Of a DNA stretch of 64,000 nt, positions 38,038 through 45,732 are shown one piece after another. Location of the stretch: positions 1 through 64,000 of the forward strand of contig CAMIOS010000011.1 of the NCBI GenBank assembly GCA_946222995.1, read 5' to 3'. The first letter of the stretch is position 1. Each line of letters starts with the position of its first letter. The notes beneath the pieces are model-generated. The model worked only from the letters and a program-made list of their open reading frames with translations. It ran no database searches and was not told where the DNA came from. Made by a program: the position numbers and the translations under genes. This stretch comes from an uncultured Enhydrobacter sp. (GTDB lineage Bacteria > Pseudomonadota > Gammaproteobacteria > Pseudomonadales > Moraxellaceae).

Positions 38038-38572
38038 GCATAGGGGGTAATTCATCCAAACTCATCAAGCCAAAACTTTCTAAAAACGCAGGGGTGGTAT
38101 GCAGTAGCGCAGGTCGCCCCAACGTGTCCTTAAAGCCTTTTTCCTCAATCCAGCCTTTATCAAACAACTGGCGTAAAATATTACTCGATACCGTCACGCC
38201 CCGCACCTGCTCGATATCGGCTCGGGTCACAGGCTGTTTGTAGGCGATGACGCTTAACGTTTCGAGCAGAGCTTGGCTTAGGGTTTCTTGACGTTGCGGA
38301 AAAATCTGGGCAATCAGCGGGCTAAATTCATTGGCAATCTGTAGCCGATAGCCGTTTGCCGTTTCAAACAAGGTCAGCGCCCCTTGCGATAGGCGTTGTT
38401 GCAATGCCATCAATGCCATGTCAAGCGCCTTTTGACTAATGTCCAGATACTGGCGAAGCTGTTTTGCAGTAACGGCGGTCTCCGAGGCATGCAAAATCGC
38501 CTCGATTTTTCGACTATTGCTAATGTGAGAGACAAGCGGCGTGCTTTGGTGTTGTTGGTTAATTTGCGTCAT
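38018..38572 (-). CDS. scpB: Segregation and condensation protein B
   Basis: Winged-helix partner of the ScpA kleisin; a dimer binds ScpA to complete the SMC complex. It has 184 residues from the ATG at 38572, which overlaps the scpA stop as ATGA. An ATG four codons upstream is less likely. Typical segments are KIEAILHASETAVTAKQL and LLETLSVIAYKQPVTRADIE. It is the last gene of the trpS-to-scpB operon. Its stop borders the DUF805 fragment. Confidence 0.92.
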   Translation of the reverse strand: MTQINQQHQSTPLVSHISNSRKIEAILHASETAVTAKQLRQYLDISQKALDMALMALQQRLSQGALTLFETANGYRLQIANEFSPLIAQIFPQRQETLSQALLETLSVIAYKQPVTRADIEQVRGVTVSSNILRQLFDKGWIEEKGFKDTLGRPALLHTTPAFLESFGLMSLDELPPMPNLTNA

Positions 38573-39384
38573 ACGGCTATCCATTTTAACGTCAAATTTT
38601 TTACCTCGTGGTCGTGCGTGTTACTTTTATTACTCACTACAAACTCAATCATGCGTTGTTTTGCCAATTCCAAAATCGCCACAAAACTCACCACCACGCC
38701 GATTTTGCCTTGCGATTTATGCAAAATCTCGTTAAATGTGCCTTGCTTTCGACTTGCCAAAATCCGACTGATACTCGCCATTCTATCGGCAAGCGGGACA
38801 ATGTCGGCTTTGACATGGTGCATTTGATAATCAGGTTTTAATTGCATTTTGAGGAGACTATCGACCAGTAAGGTCGCAGGGTAGGGCGATTGTAATTGGC
38901 TTTGGGCATCGGCAAGTACCACAGGATCGGGTAGGCTGGCAAATGCCAAAAATACGTCACGTTCTAATCGCATCAAGCTATCAAGCCGTTTGGCAACACC
39001 TTTGATTTGGGCATATTGCTCAAGGCGGTCAATCAGTTGTTTGGTCGGGTCTTTTTCGCGATGGCTATCTGTGGGTGATTCGGGTTTTGGCAATAACAGT
39101 TCGCTTTTGATGGCAATTAGGGTGCTTGCCATCAGCAGATAATCGCCTGCCAACTCAAAATGCTCGCTATCGAGCTCTTTAATATAGGTCAAATACTGCT
39201 CGGTAATCGGTAAAATCGCGGTGGTAGTGATGTCAAAGTTGTTTTTTTTGACAAGATACAGTAAAAAGTCCAAAGGCCCTTCAAACTGCTCAAGCCAAAT
39301 GGCAAAGGCTTCGGGCGGGATATACAGGTCTTCGGGTAGGCTTTGAACGGGGGTTTCGTATAGGCGAATGGCTAAATCGGTCAT
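38569..39384 (-). CDS. scpA: Segregation and condensation protein A (kleisin)
   Basis: The kleisin that bridges the heads of the Smc dimer. It has 271 residues. The N-terminal helix region FEGPLDFLLYLVKKNNFDI is the family signature, and the C-terminal winged helix includes GKIGVVVSFVAILELAKQR. Overlaps of 4 bp with both the O-methyltransferase gene upstream and scpB downstream indicate coupled translation. The smc gene itself begins at 62851 in this window. Confidence 0.93.
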   Translation of the reverse strand: MTDLAIRLYETPVQSLPEDLYIPPEAFAIWLEQFEGPLDFLLYLVKKNNFDITTTAILPITEQYLTYIKELDSEHFELAGDYLLMASTLIAIKSELLLPKPESPTDSHREKDPTKQLIDRLEQYAQIKGVAKRLDSLMRLERDVFLAFASLPDPVVLADAQSQLQSPYPATLLVDSLLKMQLKPDYQMHHVKADIVPLADRMASISRILASRKQGTFNEILHKSQGKIGVVVSFVAILELAKQRMIEFVVSNKSNTHDHEVKNLTLKWIAV

Positions 39385-39995
39385 GCTTGCTTAACCGCTA
39401 CAAATAACCCCGCCCCAATCGGCAAGGTCGAGCAAAGAAAGCTATCATCCGTTTCAAACTGTGCCAAAAACGCTTTTACTTCATTAGCGTGTGACACCAC
39501 ATTATCAACCACCAGCATACTACCAAACTGCAACAGCCGTTTAAAATCCGCCACATACTCGCCATACAACGTGCGTTCGGCATCCAAAAAAATCAGGTCA
39601 AACGCTTCGTGCGATTGGGCTAAAAAATCTTTGGCATCGGCTTGTTGTAACGCCACAAAAGCATTTAGCCCAAGCGTCATCAAATGATTATTGGCGGTAA
39701 TTAGGCGCTGATTGTCGAGCTCAATCGAGGTAAGCTTAACACTCTTTTGGCGATGTCCGGCAATTTGTTGCAAGGCATAAGCCAGCCACAGCGTGGAATA
39801 GCCTGTCGAAGTGCCGATTTCTAGCACGTTACTGGCGTGATTGCTGATAATCAGACTGGCCAAAAACTGGGCAGATTCTGGCTCAAGGTGGCGATGGCGA
39901 GCCGTGCGGTCGGTTTGGCTGGCGTCAAACTCGCTATCGATTTGGTAAAGATGTGAGGTATAAGCTTGGAATTTTTCAAAAGTGAGATTTGACAT
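39381..39995 (-). CDS. O-methyltransferase, SAM-dependent
   Basis: A class I methyltransferase of 204 residues, in the family of catechol/caffeoyl-CoA-type O-methyltransferases. Motif I is VLEIGTSTGYSTLWLA, the acidic SAM-ribose residue is in TSIELD, and the metal-site Asp is in FDLIFLDAER. A further SMLVVDNVVSH motif closes the Rossmann core. The substrate is unknown. It sits between doc and scpA in the same tight operon, an unusual position that tells nothing of its role. Confidence 0.85.
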   Translation of the reverse strand: MSNLTFEKFQAYTSHLYQIDSEFDASQTDRTARHRHLEPESAQFLASLIISNHASNVLEIGTSTGYSTLWLAYALQQIAGHRQKSVKLTSIELDNQRLITANNHLMTLGLNAFVALQQADAKDFLAQSHEAFDLIFLDAERTLYGEYVADFKRLLQFGSMLVVDNVVSHANEVKAFLAQFETDDSFLCSTLPIGAGLFVAVKQA

Positions 39996-40007
39996 AAAAG
40001 GCCTTGT

Positions 40008-40394
40008 TTAATCAATAATAAATTGCTGAATATAAATCGCCAAATATTTTGCTAAAACTTCATGCGATAATTGGCTTTCCACCACATCCACCATCATGTC
40101 ATCAAGCCCTGTATTATGATGCAAAGTAACGCCTTGAATATCTAAAAATGTCAGCATGGTCGCCAAAGCCGTGCGTTTATTGCCATCAATAAAACCGTGA
40201 CTTTTGGCAATCGCAATGGCATACCAACAGGCAATTTCAAATACATCATCAAGCCCATTATAACATACCTGTTGTTCAACACGAGCCAATGCCCCAGCAA
40301 GTTTGCCCGCATCTACACCAGATGCACCGCCCGTCAAGTGAATAATGGTATCGTGAATTTCAATCACCAATTCAATGGCAATAATCGGTGTCAT
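40008..40394 (-). CDS. doc: Doc-family (death-on-curing, Fic fold) toxin
   Basis: 128 residues. The Fic/Doc active-site loop reads HGFIDGNKRTA, with the catalytic His and the phosphate-anchoring NKR. N-terminal helices carry LVIEIHDTIIHLTGG, typical for Doc. Doc toxins phosphorylate EF-Tu and stop translation until neutralised by their antitoxin. The upstream gene (40407-40595) is the antitoxin by position, with a 12-bp gap. The pair lies between trpS and an O-methyltransferase gene within an otherwise housekeeping operon. Confidence 0.87.
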   Translation of the reverse strand: MTPIIAIELVIEIHDTIIHLTGGASGVDAGKLAGALARVEQQVCYNGLDDVFEIACWYAIAIAKSHGFIDGNKRTALATMLTFLDIQGVTLHHNTGLDDMMVDVVESQLSHEVLAKYLAIYIQQFIID

Positions 40395-40406
40395 AATTTG
40401 TCCTAA

Positions 40407-40595
40407 TTATTTGTCTTTTAACGCCTCAATTTCTTTTTTATGCTGATGAATGACACGCTTGGCAGCGTGTTTAATTAAACGGTGGGTAGCAGGGTTTTGG
40501 CTATCCAAATCCATTGCTACGACAGGTTGATAGCTCGGCTTAATATTGTCAATTTGTGTGTTTAAAAAGTCTTTGAACGAAGGTTTTGCTTGCAT
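40407..40595 (-). CDS. Putative antitoxin of the Doc toxin
   Basis: 62 residues from the ATG at 40595, chosen because AGGTGA lies 5 nt before it. An upstream TTG at 40610 is less likely. The N-terminal part shows no Phd/YefM DNA-binding domain. The C-terminus is a basic/acidic helix (LIKHAAKRVIHQHKKEIEAL), a type of helix often used to clamp Doc-like toxins. Assignment rests on order, size and spacing. It starts 17 bp after the trpS stop. Confidence 0.65.
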   Translation of the reverse strand: MQAKPSFKDFLNTQIDNIKPSYQPVVAMDLDSQNPATHRLIKHAAKRVIHQHKKEIEALKDK

Positions 40596-40611
40596 AAAAT
40601 CACCTATCAAC

Positions 40612-41676
40612 TTATTTTTTTAACTTCGCCAATGGCTTAATCCCAATCAATTTACGCACTTTTTCCATACGTTTGCGACTGTCACGGCGGGCTTTTTCTG
40701 CCCCCAGTTGTAAGATTTCTTCCAGCTCGGCAGGGTTTGCCATTAAGTGATGATAACGTTCACGAAATGGGGCAATTTCGTCATTAATTTTCTCAAACAA
40801 TACCTCTTTGGCTTCACCCCAACCGATGCCCGTTTCAAAACGTGAGCGGAATTCGGCAATCTCGCTCGGCGTGGCAAAGGCTTTATAAATCTCAAAAATC
40901 GTGCTGTCGTCGGGATTTTTCGGCTCTTCGGGCAACTGTGAGTTGGTGACGATTCGCATAATGGCTTTTTTGAGTGCTTTTTCGCCATCTTGTTGTGGAT
41001 TGTCGCCAAACAGCGGAATGATATTGCCATAGCTTTTTGACATCTTGCGTCCGTCAAGCCCTGTCAATAGCGGAACGTCTTCATCAACCATCGCTTCGGG
41101 CAACACAAATAACGGGTTGTCTTCTTTGCAATAGCGAAAGTTAAACGTGCCCGCCATATCCCGAGCCATCTCGATATGTTGAATTTGGTCTTTGCCCACA
41201 GGGACATGGGTGGCATTAAACATTAAGATATCCGCCGCCATTAGCACAGGATAGCTAAATAGCCCCATCGAAATGCCAAAATCGGGGTCGGTGTCGGGCG
41301 TGGCGGTATTGATATCAACGGCGGCTTTATAGGCGTGGGCTCGATTCATCAAGCCTTTGCTACAGTTACAATTGAGTACCCACGCCAATTCAGGGATTTC
41401 GATGATATCTGATTGGCGGTAAAACACCACTTTTTCGGGGTCAAGCCCACAGGCAAGCCATGTGGCAGCGATGGCTTTGGTCGAGGCGTGGACGATGTCG
41501 GGGTCATGACATTTGATGAGGGCGTGTAGGTCGGCTAAAAAAAAGTAGGCATCGTCTTCGCTATCTAAAGTTGATTGAATGGCGGGGCGAATCGCGCCGA
41601 CGTAGTTGCCAAGATGGGGAATGCCTGAGGTGGTAATGCCTGTCAAAATGCGTTTTTTTGTCAAAGGTTCGGTCAT
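40612..41676 (-). CDS. trpS: Tryptophanyl-tRNA synthetase
   Basis: Class I synthetase charging tRNA-Trp, 354 residues. The HIGH-like motif appears as [12 protein letters not shown] and the KMSKS loop as [10 protein letters not shown]. Tryptophan-pocket residues are in [20 protein letters not shown]. It is the first gene of a minus-strand operon running trpS - antitoxin - doc - methyltransferase - scpA - scpB, with gaps of 17 bp or less. Confidence 0.95.
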   Translation of the reverse strand: MTEPLTKKRILTGITTSGIPHLGNYVGAIRPAIQSTLDSEDDAYFFLADLHALIKCHDPDIVHASTKAIAATWLACGLDPEKVVFYRQSDIIEIPELAWVLNCNCSKGLMNRAHAYKAAVDINTATPDTDPDFGISMGLFSYPVLMAADILMFNATHVPVGKDQIQHIEMARDMAGTFNFRYCKEDNPLFVLPEAMVDEDVPLLTGLDGRKMSKSYGNIIPLFGDNPQQDGEKALKKAIMRIVTNSQLPEEPKNPDDSTIFEIYKAFATPSEIAEFRSRFETGIGWGEAKEVLFEKINDEIAPFRERYHHLMANPAELEEILQLGAEKARRDSRKRMEKVRKLIGIKPLAKLKK

Positions 41677-41821
41677 GCTAAATTCTCTAAATAATAACTT
41701 TTGCTTTTAAAATTGACGATAAATTGTCGTATGGGCAAGGGTTTTTCACGCCAAAGTCTTGCTTTAACTATTGAACTGCCTAATCAGTATAACAATTTAG
41801 CCCACAAAAATCATTGCCCAA

Positions 41822-42943
41822 TCATCGATAATACTTACCTCGTCCATCTGGCTGTGTCTTAAAACGTCGATGAAACCACATATACTGCGTGGCATCAATG
41901 CGAATAAAATTCTCAAGCATCCGATTCACTCGCACCGCATCGGCAAACTCGTCCTCGCTGGGATAATTATCGAGCATAGGCGAAAAGCGGATATGGTAAT
42001 GGGGCTTTTTACCGCTGGGCATATCAATGGGCGTTTCACGGTAAAAATGCACCACGACCACCGCAGTTGGGTTGGCTTTATCGCCCCCCTGCTTTTTGTT
42101 AAAAGTTGCCAGTCGGCGTTGGGCAGTTAACGTCGCTGCAGGTACGCCAAAAAATGGTGCCATTACCCCTTGTTTGAGTCCAAAATCTTGGTCGGGTGTG
42201 TACCACACAATATGTCCCGCTTTGATACTTTTGGCAAGGTGGCGCATATCTTGATGGGCGATTTGCTCATTAAAAATACGGATGCGGGCGTTATAAATAA
42301 ACCACTCAAGCAAGCGATTATTCTGCGGGCGATACACAACATCGACAGGGATAAACATACTTGCCAGCCGTCCGCCTAAGTCGAGCATGGTGTAATGAGC
42401 CCCAAGCACCAATACCGCTTTACCTGCTTGTTGGGCAGTGATCACATGCTGCACGCCTGATATCGTCACTTGCCGAGTGAACACATCGGGGCGAAACCAG
42501 GCACACAAACTCTCAAACACGCCCACACCTGTATTGATAAACACTTGCTGTGCCATATCCCAGCGTTCTTCGTCACTTTTTTCGGGAAAACAAAGTTTGA
42601 GATTAATCAGCGTGTCTTGTTGCCGACGTTTTGCCAAGTGAAAAATCAATTTACCCAACGCCTGACCCAATTTAAACTGCCATCGCAAAGGCAAGTAGAT
42701 TAACGAAAAGGCAATGGCAAATGCCAGCCAAATACCCCAATAGCTGGGTAATAAAAATTCCGCTAAAAACGGCTTTTTGGTTGGTCGAGGGGCGTTAGGG
42801 TCAATAAGTTTATGCACTTGGCTGACAGTGGGCATCAGTTGTTTTTGGGTCAGCGGGTCAAGCGTGGGTGTATGATTAGCGTTTTTAGCAAAAGTTTTCG
42901 GCGGTTTTTTGGGGTCAAACAGTTGCGGTTGCTGTGAGTGCAT
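41822..42943 (-). CDS. lpxL: Lipid A biosynthesis late acyltransferase (LpxL/HtrB family)
   Basis: Adds a secondary acyl chain to the lipid A precursor at the inner membrane. The catalytic HX4D motif is HYTMLD. Further conserved parts are VVYRPQNNRLLEWFI and YTPDQDFGLKQGVMAPFFG. The 373 residues exceed the usual 300-310 because about 65 polar, Pro/Lys-rich residues precede the membrane helix (about 75-95). The N-terminal addition looks cytoplasmic and disordered. LpxL and LpxM (MsbB) cannot be told apart with certainty. Confidence 0.85.
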   Translation of the reverse strand: MHSQQPQLFDPKKPPKTFAKNANHTPTLDPLTQKQLMPTVSQVHKLIDPNAPRPTKKPFLAEFLLPSYWGIWLAFAIAFSLIYLPLRWQFKLGQALGKLIFHLAKRRQQDTLINLKLCFPEKSDEERWDMAQQVFINTGVGVFESLCAWFRPDVFTRQVTISGVQHVITAQQAGKAVLVLGAHYTMLDLGGRLASMFIPVDVVYRPQNNRLLEWFIYNARIRIFNEQIAHQDMRHLAKSIKAGHIVWYTPDQDFGLKQGVMAPFFGVPAATLTAQRRLATFNKKQGGDKANPTAVVVVHFYRETPIDMPSGKKPHYHIRFSPMLDNYPSEDEFADAVRVNRMLENFIRIDATQYMWFHRRFKTQPDGRGKYYR

Positions 42944-43144
42944 GGGGGCAGTTGCCTATGTATGATAAAAAATAAAATTACAATGGGGTAAGAGTGACGC
43001 AATCTTATTACGAACAAAGCGTTTTATGTTAAGATACAGGTCTACATTTTAGCAGGGATTGGCTATCTATAAAAAATTCTTTTTTTCTGTTCCTATGCTT
43101 TAACTTCCTTCAATTTTCTCAAATTTTTTCAAAGGAATATGCCT

Positions 43145-45271
43145 ATGAATACGGTTTCAACAGTACCGTCCGCAGGTCAGCCTCGCAACAAGCTGGATAA
43201 TAAGCTGGTGTGGGCGGTGATTGCGGTAGTCGGTGCGATTGCATTTGGTACGCTGGCATTGCATCGTGGTGAGTCGATTAATGCGGTTTGGCTTGTGATA
43301 GCAGCGTTTTGTACCTATAGCATTGCGTATCGCTTTTATAGTTTGTTTTTGGCTCGCAAGGTGTTTGGACTTGATCCTCGCCGTGTCACGCCTGCCCATC
43401 GGCTCAAAGATGGTTTGGACTATGTGCCGACCAATAAATATGTGCTATTTGGGCATCATTTTGCCGCGATTGCCGGAGCCGGGCCGTTGGTAGGCCCGAT
43501 TTTGGCAGCCCAAATGGGCTATTTACCCGGTACACTGTGGTTGCTCATCGGTGTGGTGTTCGCGGGGGCGGTGCAGGATTTTGTGGTGCTGTTTTTGTCC
43601 ACTCGCCGTGATGGTAAGTCGCTCGGTGAAATGGCAAAAATGGAGCTTGGTACCTTTGCGGGTACGATTGTGATGCTCGGTGCGTTGGGCGTGATGGTGA
43701 TTATCTTGGCGGTGCTTGCCTTGGTGGTGGTCAAAGCCTTGACCAACAGTCCGTGGGGCTTTTTTACCATTGCTATGACCGTGCCGATTGCGTTATTGAT
43801 GGGCGTGTATATGCGGTTTTTACGCCCTGGCAAAATCGCTGAGGTGTCTATTATCGGCTTTATTTTGATGATGCTTGCCATTGTGTTTGGCGGGCAAGTC
43901 GCCGAAAACCCAAGCCTTGCCCCATTATTTACTTTGACAGGTACGCAGCTGACTTGGGTGTTGATGATTTATGGCGTGGTGGCATCGGTGCTACCTGTAT
44001 GGCTACTGCTTGCCCCTCGGGATTATTTATCGACCTTTTTAAAAATTGGGGTGATTGTTGGCTTAGCGATTGCGATTATCTTTACCTTGCCCAATCTGCA
44101 AATGCCGGCGATTACCAAGTTCACCGATGGTACAGGCCCTGTGTTTAAAGGCGCATTGTATCCGTTTTTATTTATTACCATTGCTTGTGGGGCAATTTCG
44201 GGCTTTCATGCATTAGTAGCTAGTGGTACCTCGCCCAAGCTGGTCGATAATGAAACGGACATTCGTATGATTGGCTATGGCTCGATGCTGATGGAATCAG
44301 GTGTGGGGATTATGGCGTTGATTTGCGCCACGATTTTAGACCCAGGGGTGTATTTTGCCATCAATTCGCCTGCCGCTTTGCTCGGTGCTAGCCCAGAAAC
44401 AGCGGTTGCTGCGATTCAAAAATTGGGTGTTGCCACGGCAGTGACTCCCGATATACTCACCACCCTTGCCAAAGAAGTCGGCGAAAGCTCGATTTTATCA
44501 CGTACCGGCGGGGCACCGACCTTTGCGATTGGGATGGCGCATATCATGTCGTCTATTTTTAACAGCCGTGCCATGATGGGCTTTTGGTATCATTTTGCGA
44601 TTTTGTTTGAAGCCTTGTTTATTTTGACAGCGGTGGATGCGGGGACTCGCTCATGCCGTTTTATGGTGCAAGATATTATGGGGTTGGTCGTGCCTGCGGT
44701 AAAAGGCTCGCACAATATGGTGATTAACATGCTAGCGACCTTGATCGCTGTCGGTAGTTGGGGCTATTTTGTGTATCAAGGCGTGGTGGACCCACTTGGC
44801 GGGATTAACTCGCTATGGCCGCTGTTTGGTGTGGGTAATCAGCTACTGGCGGCGATGGCATTGGTACTAGCCACCGTGGTGTTGATAAAAATGAAAAAAC
44901 AGCAGTACATCTGGGTGACGGTGATTCCGACGCTGTTTTTGACTGTAACTTGCTTGATTGCGGGCTGGCAAAAGATTTTTGATAAAAATCCTGCCATCGG
45001 CTTTTTGGCTCAAGCCAATAAATACCAAGCCGCGATTGATAAAGGCGAACTGATAAAACCTGCCACTAGCCTTGATGCGATGCAAGGTATTATCACCGCC
45101 AACCATATCAATGCGGTATTGTGTGCGTTTTTTATGATTGTGCTGGTGGTGATGATAGCGGCGGCGATTCGGGTGGGATTAAGGGCGTTAAAAACCACCA
45201 CACCCACTATCGTTGAGGGCGAAGCAGTGTATGCTGACCCTGTGCCATTATCTGCCAGTGCAGGGCATTAG
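43145..45271 (+). CDS. cstA: Carbon starvation protein CstA, peptide/pyruvate transporter
   Basis: A large inner-membrane transporter with about 16-18 helices, 708 residues. The start ATG at 43145 is preferred because AAAGGA lies 8 nt upstream; the ATG two codons before is too close to it. Family signatures are HHFAAIAGAGPLVGPILAAQ near residue 115 and CGAISGFHALVASGTSPK near 355. In E. coli CstA imports peptides and its homologue BtsT imports pyruvate. The YbdD-like gene downstream is the usual partner. Confidence 0.93.
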   Translation: MNTVSTVPSAGQPRNKLDNKLVWAVIAVVGAIAFGTLALHRGESINAVWLVIAAFCTYSIAYRFYSLFLARKVFGLDPRRVTPAHRLKDGLDYVPTNKYVLFGHHFAAIAGAGPLVGPILAAQMGYLPGTLWLLIGVVFAGAVQDFVVLFLSTRRDGKSLGEMAKMELGTFAGTIVMLGALGVMVIILAVLALVVVKALTNSPWGFFTIAMTVPIALLMGVYMRFLRPGKIAEVSIIGFILMMLAIVFGGQVAENPSLAPLFTLTGTQLTWVLMIYGVVASVLPVWLLLAPRDYLSTFLKIGVIVGLAIAIIFTLPNLQMPAITKFTDGTGPVFKGALYPFLFITIACGAISGFHALVASGTSPKLVDNETDIRMIGYGSMLMESGVGIMALICATILDPGVYFAINSPAALLGASPETAVAAIQKLGVATAVTPDILTTLAKEVGESSILSRTGGAPTFAIGMAHIMSSIFNSRAMMGFWYHFAILFEALFILTAVDAGTRSCRFMVQDIMGLVVPAVKGSHNMVINMLATLIAVGSWGYFVYQGVVDPLGGINSLWPLFGVGNQLLAAMALVLATVVLIKMKKQQYIWVTVIPTLFLTVTCLIAGWQKIFDKNPAIGFLAQANKYQAAIDKGELIKPATSLDAMQGIITANHINAVLCAFFMIVLVVMIAAAIRVGLRALKTTTPTIVEGEAVYADPVPLSASAGH

Positions 45272-45295
45272 GATTTTTCAAAAATAAAATGTGCT

Positions 45296-45327
45296 GGTAG
45301 GTTGGGTAGAGCATAGCGATACCCAAC
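45296..45327. repeat. REP-like palindromic element
   Basis: Palindrome GTTGGGTA - GAGCATAGCGA - TACCCAAC (stem arms 45301-45308 and 45320-45327), preceded by GTAG. This resembles the GGTTGGGT...ACCCAAC extragenic palindromes found in many gammaproteobacterial genomes, some tied to REP-associated transposases. It lies between cstA and its partner gene, so it may also act as an mRNA stabiliser or attenuator. Only one copy was found in the window. Confidence 0.5.
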
Positions 45328-45356
45328 TTGTTCAAATTTTGAAAAAGGAAACGCTC

Positions 45357-45659
45357 ATGAAAAACGAGTTGCTCAATAATGGTAAAACCTTGGCAATAAA
45401 CCTTGCCAAAGCCACGCTCATGGCACAAAAAGAGAAGGTGTTTAACCCCAAAAATATCAAGCGAATGCTGACCTTATTAAAACGCTTACAGCAAAGTTTT
45501 CGCTTGATGGTGGGGATTCCTGATTATCCGACCTACCTTGAGCATATGAAAACGCACCATCCCGACCTTGAGCCGATGGATGAAAAGACCTTTTTTCGCT
45601 ATTGTATCGAGGCTCGGTATCCCAGTAATGGCGGGAAAATGAACCGTTGCCCGTGCTAG
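45357..45659 (+). CDS. YbdD/YjiX family protein (CstA-associated)
   Basis: About 100 residues from the ATG at 45357 (AAAGGAAA upstream). It has the family layout: a helical start, MVGIPDYPTYLEHMKTHHPD in the middle, and the C-terminal FFRYCIEARY followed by the Gly/Cys-containing end (GGKMNRCPC). Members sit after cstA or btsT and are thought to support the transporter. Frames upstream to 45291 cross the palindrome and are unlikely to be coding. Confidence 0.85.
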   Translation: MKNELLNNGKTLAINLAKATLMAQKEKVFNPKNIKRMLTLLKRLQQSFRLMVGIPDYPTYLEHMKTHHPDLEPMDEKTFFRYCIEARYPSNGGKMNRCPC

Positions 45660-45689
45660 TTCTGTGTCAAAATAGCCAGTGCCATAAGC

Positions 45690-45732
45690 CAATTTTATGT
45701 TCAATTTTATGTTCAATTTTATGTTCAATTTT
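45690..45732. repeat. 12-bp tandem repeat at the end of the Kef gene
   Basis: Three perfect copies of CAATTTTATGTT (45690-45725) plus a partial fourth (CAATTTT). The partial copy carries the stop codon region of the Kef-type gene on the minus strand. Copy-number change would alter the 3' untranslated end, not the protein. Confidence 0.75.

Noticed and set aside
45690..45732. Tandem repeats as a CRISPR array or iteron origin
   Set aside because: The unit is only 12 bp with no spacers, and lies at a gene end with no cas or rep genes nearby.
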